Source of the DNA: Alistipes sp. UBA928
Lineage (GTDB): Bacteria > Bacteroidota > Bacteroidia > Bacteroidales > Rikenellaceae
Reading direction: 5' to 3'
DNA length: 7,324 nucleotides
Assembly (NCBI GenBank): GCA_002293665.1
Contig: DBDQ01000077.1
Location: 7,298-14,621, forward strand
The notes under the pieces were generated by a model, which worked only from the letters and a program-made list of their open reading frames with translations, was not told the origin of the DNA and did no database searches. The translations under genes and the position numbers were made by a program. This document shows, in pieces, positions 1 to 4,241 of this stretch; positions within the stretch are counted from its first letter, which is position 1, and every line of letters begins with the position of its first letter.

Positions 1-1
1 G

Positions 2-475
2 GGCGACGGCGACCTGTCGGCAATAGGCACCGCCGAGACGATACACGCCTGCAACAGGGGCGAGAACATAGCCGTGGTGTATGTCAACAACGCGATCTAC
101 GGTATGACCGGTGGACAGATGGCGCCCACCACTCTGTTGGGGCAAAAGACCGCCACGTCGCCGCACGGACGCGAGGCCTCGATCCACGGCTATCCCTACA
201 AGATCGCCGAGATGGTGTCGGTGCTCGACGGCGTGTGCTACGTCACTCGGCAGAGCGTGCAGTCACCCGCCGCCGCCCGAAAAGCTAAAAAGGCGCTGCG
301 CCAGGCGTTCGAAAACTCGATGGCGGGGCGCGGACTGTCGTTTGTCGAGATCGTGTCGAGCTGCAACAGCGGGTGGAAAATGTCGCCCGTCGATGCAAAC
401 CGGTGGATGGAGGAGAATATGTTTCCGTTCTATAAGTTGGGTGATATTAAAGTCGGAATGCCGACGGCGATTTAA
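2..475 (+). CDS. korB: 2-oxoacid:ferredoxin oxidoreductase, beta (TPP-binding) subunit, C-terminal part
   Basis: The last 157 codons of a gene that begins before the window. The family oxidatively decarboxylates a 2-oxoacid to its acyl-CoA in the cytoplasm and reduces ferredoxin; the beta subunit holds thiamine pyrophosphate. The visible part opens with GDGD and continues through ACNRGEN to VVYVNN, the Mg/TPP-binding motif of this family. The conserved block YGMTGGQMAPTT follows, then a C-terminal tail with SPVDANRWMEEN typical of the 2-oxoglutarate/branched-chain type. The next gene, 12 nt downstream, is the gamma subunit, so the two belong to one operon whose alpha and ferredoxin-like subunits probably lie to the left. 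The substrate cannot be fixed from this fragment: 2-oxoglutarate (Kor) is my preference, and 3-methyl-2-oxobutanoate (Vor) is the alternative. The family assignment is firm; the symbol is tentative. Confidence 0.9.
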   Translation, partial: GDGDLSAIGTAETIHACNRGENIAVVYVNNAIYGMTGGQMAPTTLLGQKTATSPHGREASIHGYPYKIAEMVSVLDGVCYVTRQSVQSPAAARKAKKALRQAFENSMAGRGLSFVEIVSSCNSGWKMSPVDANRWMEENMFPFYKLGDIKVGMPTAI

Positions 476-487
476 AGTTTGAACACC

Positions 488-1033
488 ATGAAGGAAACGG
501 TTATAATTGCAGGTTTCGGGGGACAGGGAGTGCTGTCGATGGGCAAGATATTGGCCTACGCAGGGGTCGTGCAGGGCATGGAGGTGAGTTGGATGCCCGC
601 CTACGGGCCCGAAATGAGAGGCGGCACGGCCAACGTGACCGTGATACTCGCCGACCGGCCTATCCCGTCGCCCATCGCCACGGAGTTCGACAGCGCGGTT
701 ATACTCAACCAGCAGTCGATGGACAAATTCGAGGGGCAGGTGAAACCCGGCGGAGTGCTGATCTACGACACGAACGGGATCACGCGACACCCTGTGCGCA
801 ATGATATTTCGATCTTTGCGATGGAGGCGACCGAGGAGGCCGCGCGCCGGGGCATGACGCGAATGTTCAACACGATGGTGCTCGGGGGGTTTCTCGCCGT
901 GCGGCCCGTGGTAACACCGGCCAGCGTGGTCGAGGGTCTGCGCCATTCTCTGCCGCAACGGGCCCAAACCATGATCCCCGCCAACGAAGAGGCCATGCAC
1001 ACCGGCGCCGCCATAATCCGTAAAATCGAATAA
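488..1033 (+). CDS. korC: 2-oxoacid:ferredoxin oxidoreductase, gamma subunit
   Basis: A complete gene of 181 codons. It matches the POR/KOR gamma family: N-terminal IIAGFGGQGVLSMGK (residues 4-18, glycine-rich), then MPAYGPEMRGGTANVTV around residues 36-52, both family hallmarks. The subunit is a structural and cofactor-contact partner in the cytoplasmic TPP/Fe-S oxidoreductase; it has no Fe-S cysteine cluster of its own. It lies 12 nt after the beta-subunit stop, so the genes are probably co-transcribed and translationally linked. I chose ATG 488 because the family's conserved block begins a few residues later; an in-frame TTG at 479 would add only three residues. No strong Shine-Dalgarno is visible, which is normal for Bacteroidetes. 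It is the last gene of the operon, followed by the hairpin at 1062-1094. Confidence 0.92.
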   Translation: MKETVIIAGFGGQGVLSMGKILAYAGVVQGMEVSWMPAYGPEMRGGTANVTVILADRPIPSPIATEFDSAVILNQQSMDKFEGQVKPGGVLIYDTNGITRHPVRNDISIFAMEATEEAARRGMTRMFNTMVLGGFLAVRPVVTPASVVEGLRHSLPQRAQTMIPANEEAMHTGAAIIRKIE

Positions 1034-1061
1034 CGGGCCGGGAAGGCCGGAAATAAAATTA

Positions 1062-1094
1062 GCAAGGCGGGAAAAGAGTTTTCTCCCGCCTTGC
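1062..1094 (+). terminator. GC-rich hairpin after the oxidoreductase operon (probable terminator)
   Basis: A perfect 11-bp stem (GCAAGGCGGGA paired with TCCCGCCTTGC) encloses an 11-nt loop and starts 28 nt after the gamma-subunit stop. The bases that follow (TCTACTTTT) are T-rich but not a clean T-run, so it is an imperfect intrinsic terminator. Because it directly abuts the -7 box of the next gene, it could instead or also be a regulatory inverted repeat for that gene. Confidence 0.6.
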
Positions 1095-1096
1095 TC

Positions 1097-1104
1097 TACT
1101 TTTG
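1097..1104 (+). promoter_or_regulatory. Bacteroidetes -7 promoter box of the AraC/GyrI regulator
   Basis: TACTTTTG matches the Bacteroidetes -7 consensus TAnnTTTG exactly. No TTTG-like -33 box occurs about 19-20 nt upstream, where the hairpin lies instead. The box ends 4 nt before ATG 1109, so transcription would begin at or within a few bases of the start codon, implying a leaderless or nearly leaderless mRNA. Confidence 0.5.
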
Positions 1105-1108
1105 TGGC

Positions 1109-2023
1109 ATGAAGAGAAACGAAACCATTGAGAGTTACAACCGGCGCATCGACGCGGCAGTGGAGTTTATCGACCGGCATCTCGACGAGGAGTTGGAACT
1201 TGCCGACATTGCGCGGGTAGCGAACTTCTCGCCGTTCCATTTCCATCGCATATTTCGCGCGTTTCGGGGCGAACCGCTCGGGTCGTTCATCACGAGATCG
1301 AGGGTCGAGGCCGCCGCAAGGCTCCTTCGATACAGCGAACTGCCCGTCGAGACGATCGCATACAACGTGGGCTTCGGCGTGCCGTCGTCGCTCACCAAAG
1401 CTTTTCAACGTATATATAGAATAACACCGAGCGAGTACCGGTCGGGCAAAAACATCCAACTTAATAATATCAATATCATGAAAACAGTTCAAAACGACAG
1501 CACTTTCAAACTGCGCGCTCCGAAGATCGTGGAGCTCGACCCCAAAACCGCACTCTGCGTCTCGTTCCGCGGCGACTACAAGCAACTCGACTACTCCGGG
1601 GCCTTCGCCCGCATGTGGGCGCTGGTCAAAAAACAGGGCCTGTACAGCGCCGGCATCGAACACATCGGCATATTTCACAACGATCCGAAGGTGACCGACG
1701 CGGCCGACCTGCTGACCGACGTGTGCCTGGTCGTCAAAAAAACCGCCGTGGCCGAAGACGGGGTGGGCGTGCTGACTATCGACGGCGGCAGGTATGCCGT
1801 GTTCACCCACGTGGGGCCATACGACGATGTTCAGAAGGTCTACGACGCAATCTACGGCGAGTGGGTGCCCGCCAACTGCACCTGTGGCGACGACTGCCAA
1901 TGTCCTCCGGGAGAGTGTAAGTGCGCCCTGCGCGACGCCCCGGTGTTCGAGAAGTATGTGAACGATCCCGACCGCGTGGCTCCTGAAAAACTCAAGACGG
2001 AGATTTACATTCCGATAAAGTAA
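1109..2023 (+). CDS. AraC-family regulator with GyrI-like ligand domain and six-cysteine insert
   Basis: A 304-residue cytoplasmic transcription factor. Residues 10-111 form an AraC-type double helix-turn-helix (first helix pair near LADIARVANFSPFHFHRIFR, second near VETIAYNVGFGVPSSLTKAFQ, ending in the usual ITPSEYR). Residues from about 140 to 304 match the GyrI-like/AraC effector-binding fold (FTHVGPYDDV, YGEW, APVFEKYVND, TEIYIPIK). This HTH-first order is that of Rob-like regulators, which sense small hydrophobic or toxic ligands. Between YGEW and the DAPVFE strand sits an extra segment with cysteines 257, 259, 263, 265, 270 and 272 (CxCx3CxCx4CxC), which suggests metal-thiolate or redox sensing. 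ATG 1109 is the start; an in-frame TTG at 1091 lies inside the hairpin and would add six unlikely residues. Its 3' end overlaps the convergent ankyrin remnant by 19 nt. Target genes are unknown. Confidence 0.88.
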   Translation: MKRNETIESYNRRIDAAVEFIDRHLDEELELADIARVANFSPFHFHRIFRAFRGEPLGSFITRSRVEAAARLLRYSELPVETIAYNVGFGVPSSLTKAFQRIYRITPSEYRSGKNIQLNNINIMKTVQNDSTFKLRAPKIVELDPKTALCVSFRGDYKQLDYSGAFARMWALVKKQGLYSAGIEHIGIFHNDPKVTDAADLLTDVCLVVKKTAVAEDGVGVLTIDGGRYAVFTHVGPYDDVQKVYDAIYGEWVPANCTCGDDCQCPPGECKCALRDAPVFEKYVNDPDRVAPEKLKTEIYIPIK

Positions 2024-2246
2024 TCTCTGATAAGATCGGCAGCTTCGCGATTTCCGGCCATACGGGCAGTTTGTTCGGCGTCGCAGAAGTTGTCGATCTT
2101 TGTTTTGATCATAGCATTCGCGCCGTTGTGTAGCAGGATTTCGATCGCCTCCCTGTCGCCCCGGTATGCGGCCAAGTGCAGGGTATCCACTTCCGGTCGA
2201 TGCAGCACTCCTCGATCTCTCTGTATTTATCGGGGTTCATACCCAT
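2005..2246 (-). pseudogene. Small ankyrin-repeat protein gene, apparently frameshifted
   Basis: The minus strand encodes an ankyrin repeat (VDTLHLAAYRGDREAIEILL, then HNGANA) and a second, weaker helix pair (TARMAGNREAADLIRDYF) ending at the stop at 2007-2005. In that frame only a GTG at 2208 can start, and it would give 67 residues beginning just ahead of the repeat. A better start, ATG 2246 (or 2240), lies 11 nt after the stop of the upstream signal-peptidase-like gene and reads MGMNPDKYREIEECCIDRK, but in the other frame, running out of phase near 2191. One added base there would join both parts into an 80-residue protein. This fits a single-base deletion, or a sequencing error. If intact after all, it is a short GTG-started ankyrin protein. 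The function is unknown; ankyrin repeats usually mediate protein contacts. Confidence 0.6.
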
Positions 2247-2257
2247 CAGTTTCGTTT

Positions 2258-2860
2258 TTATTGTTCTTTCACCTTCACTACCTTTCCGATGATCCTGCCG
2301 GCAGGGATTGCGCCCTCTGTCCGACTGTCGAGAGCATGGCCGCGGAAATCGCCCATCAGAAAGTAGTGGCCCGGAGGAACTACCTCCGGCGGAGAATCGG
2401 GGAAACCATCGTAGAGTTCTGAGCCGTACCTCCGGATCGTGATCCGATGCCCGTTCGGAAATGTCTCTTCGTAGTCATCGACAATGGAATACGCCTCGAG
2501 CCCGGTACGTCCGAACATTCGGGCCTTCTCCTCCTCCTCCCGCAGTGTGCGCAGGAAACGGCACTCGTTAGCCACGCCGCCCAGCACACAGATGAACTCT
2601 TTCACGGCGATCGTGTCGCCTGGCAGCCCGACCACGCGCAAAGCTGTCGGCCCGAGAGGATAGATCAACTCTTCGTCTCCCGGAAACTTGAAAATCACCA
2701 CGTCGCCATAGCCGAGCGAGTCGAACGCTGTGGTGTATATAATCCGGTCGCCATGTCCGATGCCAGGCAGCATCCCGTTGCCGTATTGAGTAATAGTTCG
2801 CGTCGTGCAGGACACCATCGGCAGGGTGGCAAACAGACAGAGGATCGCCGCTTTTTTCAT
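2258..2860 (-). CDS. Signal peptidase I-like lipoprotein, probably catalytically inactive
   Basis: A 200-residue protein with the S26 signal peptidase I fold. Recognisable boxes in order: GNGMLPGIGHGD (27-38), GDVVIFKFPGD (52-62), LRVVGLPGDTI (74-84) and MGDFRGHALDSRTEG (169-183). In active enzymes the nucleophile is the Ser just before Met of box one and the general base is the Lys just before RVVGLPGD; here these are Gly29 and Leu74. The usual GDNR...S of the last box is also altered (GDFR...A). The N-terminus (MKK, a hydrophobic stretch, then MVSC with Cys18) resembles a lipoprotein signal, so it is probably membrane-anchored by lipid rather than by the usual transmembrane helix. I chose ATG 2860 because it gives a standard signal; ATG 2884 is an in-frame alternative. 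It has its own promoter and may be co-transcribed with the ankyrin remnant. The function is unknown; the loss of catalysis is inferred from sequence. Confidence 0.8.
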   Translation of the reverse strand: MKKAAILCLFATLPMVSCTTRTITQYGNGMLPGIGHGDRIIYTTAFDSLGYGDVVIFKFPGDEELIYPLGPTALRVVGLPGDTIAVKEFICVLGGVANECRFLRTLREEEEKARMFGRTGLEAYSIVDDYEETFPNGHRITIRRYGSELYDGFPDSPPEVVPPGHYFLMGDFRGHALDSRTEGAIPAGRIIGKVVKVKEQ

Positions 2861-2920
2861 TGCTACCACAGGGGAATTGTCCATGATTCGAAGATTTAGT
2901 TCGGGTGCTAAACCACGCGC

Positions 2921-2953
2921 CAAAATTACCGGAAAAATCCGACCCTGCCAAAA
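2921..2953 (-). promoter_or_regulatory. Promoter of the signal-peptidase-like gene
   Basis: On the minus strand TTTTG (2953-2949) is followed after 20 nt by TAATTTTG (2928-2921), an exact match to the Bacteroidetes -33/-7 pattern. Transcription would start near 2916, giving a leader of about 55 nt to ATG 2860. The -33 element lies in the T-rich tail of the rubrerythrin terminator. Confidence 0.6.
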
Positions 2954-2995
2954 ATAAAAAACCGGATGCCCTTACCAAGATCGGGCATCCGGTTT
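2951..2995 (-). terminator. Intrinsic terminator of the perR-rubrerythrin unit
   Basis: Read on the minus strand, CCGGATGCCC and GGGCATCCGG form a perfect 10-bp stem, extended to 13 bp by A-T pairs, around an 11-nt loop. A T-rich run follows immediately (complement of 2951-2961). It begins 17 nt after the rubrerythrin stop codon. This is a textbook rho-independent terminator. Confidence 0.92.
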
Positions 2996-3011
2996 AATGA
3001 AACAGGGACGG

Positions 3012-3560
3012 TTACGAGAAGTACCTCCGATAGAGACCGGCGAAACCCTGTCCGTGGCGCGCCTCGTCTTTGCACATCTCGTGTACCGTGTCGTGTATGG
3101 CGTCGAGGTTGTGCTGTTTTGCGAGCGTTGCGATGCGTTTTTTATCTTCGCATGCGCCCGCCTCGGCCATCATGCGTTCGTAAACGTTCTTTTTTGTGTC
3201 CCAAACCACCTCGCCCAGCAGTTCGCAGAATTTGGAAGCGTGTTCGGCCTCTTCCCATGCGTAACGCTTGAAGGCTTCGGCGATCTCGGGATAACCTTCG
3301 CGGTCGGCCTGGCGGCTCATGGCAAGGTACATGCCCACTTCGGTGCACTCGCCCGCAAAGTGGGCTTTCAGACCTTCCATCACCTCCTCGGGAGCGCCCT
3401 GGGCAACTCCCAACTTGTGTTCGTCGGCCCAAACGGGTTCACCGGCCTTTTCTGCAACCTCTTCGAATTTCGAAGCGGGAGCCCCGCACAGGGGGCACTT
3501 TTCGGGAGCGGCGTCTCCGGTGTGGATGTAGCCGCAAACTGTACATCTGAATTTTTTCAT
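3012..3560 (-). CDS. rbr: Reverse-type rubrerythrin (N-terminal rubredoxin domain, C-terminal diiron domain)
   Basis: A 182-residue cytoplasmic peroxide-detoxifying protein. The N-terminal rubredoxin-like domain has two CxxC knuckles (Cys6/9 and Cys22/25) for one Fe(SCys)4 centre. A ferritin-like four-helix domain follows, with expected diiron ligands in GECTE (71-74), EEAEH (103-107), Glu128 of NVYERM and DEARH (165-169). Classical rubrerythrins carry rubredoxin at the C-terminus; this order is that of reverse rubrerythrins of anaerobes, which reduce H2O2 and O2 with electrons from NADH-dependent donors. ATG 3560 is chosen because MKKFRCTVCG is the usual start; an in-frame ATG at 3584 would overlap the perR stop. 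It lies 20 nt after perR and no separate promoter was found, so it is probably transcribed with perR and induced by peroxide. The terminator at 2951-2995 follows. Confidence 0.93.
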   Translation of the reverse strand: MKKFRCTVCGYIHTGDAAPEKCPLCGAPASKFEEVAEKAGEPVWADEHKLGVAQGAPEEVMEGLKAHFAGECTEVGMYLAMSRQADREGYPEIAEAFKRYAWEEAEHASKFCELLGEVVWDTKKNVYERMMAEAGACEDKKRIATLAKQHNLDAIHDTVHEMCKDEARHGQGFAGLYRRYFS

Positions 3561-3580
3561 CGTTTTAAAATTTGAGTTGG

Positions 3581-4021
3581 TCAATTATTATTGATATTAA
3601 GTGTGGTGCATTTTGCGCACAGCCCTTTGTACGAGAGCTGCATCTCGGTGACGGTGGCACCCGCGGGCGGCGGCACGTGGGCCAGTGTTCGGTGCCACTC
3701 CTGCGTCTCGGGGAATATGTCGTGTATGGTGCCGCAGCGGGTACATATAAAGTGGGCGTGGGGGGTGGTGTCGCCGTCGTAATGCATCCTGCCGCCGTCG
3801 AGGTCGAGCGACTGTATGGCTCCGCATGCAGCCAGCATCGACAAGGTGTTGTAGACCGTGGTGCGCGACAGGGTTGGAATGACCGGTGCGAGGGCCGAAT
3901 ATATCTCGTCCGCCGTGGGGTGCGTCCTGTGTGTCATCAGGTACTCCATCACAGCCATTCGTTGGAGCGAAGGCCGGATGCCGTAACCAGAAAGGTAGTC
4001 CTGTACTATTTTATAGCTCAT
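3581..4021 (-). CDS. perR: PerR-type peroxide sensor, Fur family
   Basis: A 146-residue metal-dependent repressor. The N-terminal winged helix (about 1-80) includes THPTADEIY and LSRTTVYNTL. The C-terminal dimerisation domain has two structural zinc CxxC pairs (Cys93/96 and Cys135/138). With a constant offset of three residues, all five regulatory-metal ligands of Bacillus subtilis PerR are present: His34, Asp82, His88, His90 and Asp101 (B. subtilis His37, Asp85, His91, His93, Asp104). Aspartate at the last position favours PerR over Fur, because iron-bound PerR is inactivated when H2O2 oxidises the ligand histidines. It is followed 20 nt later by rubrerythrin, a typical PerR target. A consensus promoter and a PerR-box-like repeat precede it, so autorepression is likely. 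The Fur-family call is near certain; the PerR subtype rests on ligands and context. Confidence 0.92.
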   Translation of the reverse strand: MSYKIVQDYLSGYGIRPSLQRMAVMEYLMTHRTHPTADEIYSALAPVIPTLSRTTVYNTLSMLAACGAIQSLDLDGGRMHYDGDTTPHAHFICTRCGTIHDIFPETQEWHRTLAHVPPPAGATVTEMQLSYKGLCAKCTTLNINNN

Positions 4022-4022
4022 A

Positions 4023-4037
4023 TTGTAATAAGTACAA
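4023..4037. promoter_or_regulatory. Candidate PerR box in the perR leader
   Basis: TTGTA-N5-TACAA is a perfect 5-bp inverted repeat in a 15-bp, 7-1-7 layout. It agrees with the PerR box TTATAATnATTATAA at 11 of 14 defined positions. It lies between the predicted transcription start (about 4047) and ATG 4021, where bound PerR would block its own transcription. Confidence 0.5.
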
Positions 4038-4051
4038 AAATGAAATTAATG

Positions 4052-4083
4052 CAAATATATGGTGTTTTTTTGAACCTGCAAAA
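4052..4083 (-). promoter_or_regulatory. Promoter of perR-rubrerythrin
   Basis: On the minus strand TTTTG (4083-4079) is followed after exactly 19 nt by TATATTTG (4059-4052), an excellent Bacteroidetes -33/-7 pair. The predicted start near 4047 gives a leader of about 25 nt that contains the PerR-box-like repeat. Confidence 0.75.
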
Positions 4084-4095
4084 TATTTCGAAATA
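4084..4095. repeat. 12-bp perfect palindrome upstream of the perR -33 box
   Basis: TATTTCGAAATA is perfectly self-complementary and directly abuts the -33 element of the perR promoter. It lies in the perR/nqrA divergent region and could be an operator for an activator or repressor; the binding protein is not known. Confidence 0.5.
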
Positions 4096-4148
4096 AAAAT
4101 GTCGGCTCACATGGCGGTTCTGTATGAAAATTTAAAATAAACGGGGGA

Positions 4149-4166
4149 CTGTTATTTTGGTAACAG
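4149..4166. repeat. Inverted repeat CTGTTA-N6-TAACAG upstream of nqrA
   Basis: Two perfect 6-bp arms surround TTTTGG, and six Ts follow. The shape resembles a small terminator, but no plus-strand gene lies just upstream. It overlaps the -33 region of the nqrA promoter, so an operator role is more plausible. Confidence 0.45.
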
Positions 4167-4183
4167 TTTTTTGCGTACATTTG
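4155..4183 (+). promoter_or_regulatory. Promoter of the nqr operon
   Basis: TACATTTG (4176-4183) matches the -7 consensus TAnnTTTG. TTTTG (4155-4159) is the nearest -33-like element, but its 16-nt spacer is about three bases shorter than usual. The start near 4189 would give a leader of about 50 nt to ATG 4242. Confidence 0.55.
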
Positions 4184-4220
4184 CGCGGGATTTTCGGAAC
4201 CCTATCTATATTTTATCCGA

Positions 4221-4225
4221 AAGGA
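4221..4225 (+). promoter_or_regulatory. nqrA: Ribosome binding site candidate of nqrA
   Basis: AAGGA lies 16 nt before ATG 4242 but only 7 nt before the in-frame TTG 4233. The spacing therefore favours TTG, while family alignment favours ATG. A run of eight Ts (4227-4234) separates it from the start. Confidence 0.4.
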
Positions 4226-4241
4226 ATTTTTTTTGACTGTT

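Noticed and set aside
263..1900. A 545-codon open frame on the minus strand across three plus-strand genes.
   Set aside because: It lies antisense to well-recognised genes, crosses their boundaries, has His/Arg-rich low-quality composition and no recognisable domain. It is an effect of GC-rich codon bias.
2371..2389. Perfect inverted repeat CCGGAGG-N5-CCTCCGG.
   Set aside because: It lies in the signal-peptidase-like coding region and results from the near-symmetrical codons for PPEVVPPG. It has no T-run and is mid-gene.
2997..3575. Plus-strand open frame of 192 codons opposite rubrerythrin.
   Set aside because: Exact antisense of a gene with full metal-ligand motifs and its own terminator. 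No independent signal.
3581..3594. AT-rich inverted repeat TCAAT-N4-ATTGA just ahead of rubrerythrin, considered as a second PerR box.
   Set aside because: It coincides with the Asn-rich tail and stop codon of perR and fits the PerR box poorly. Probably chance.
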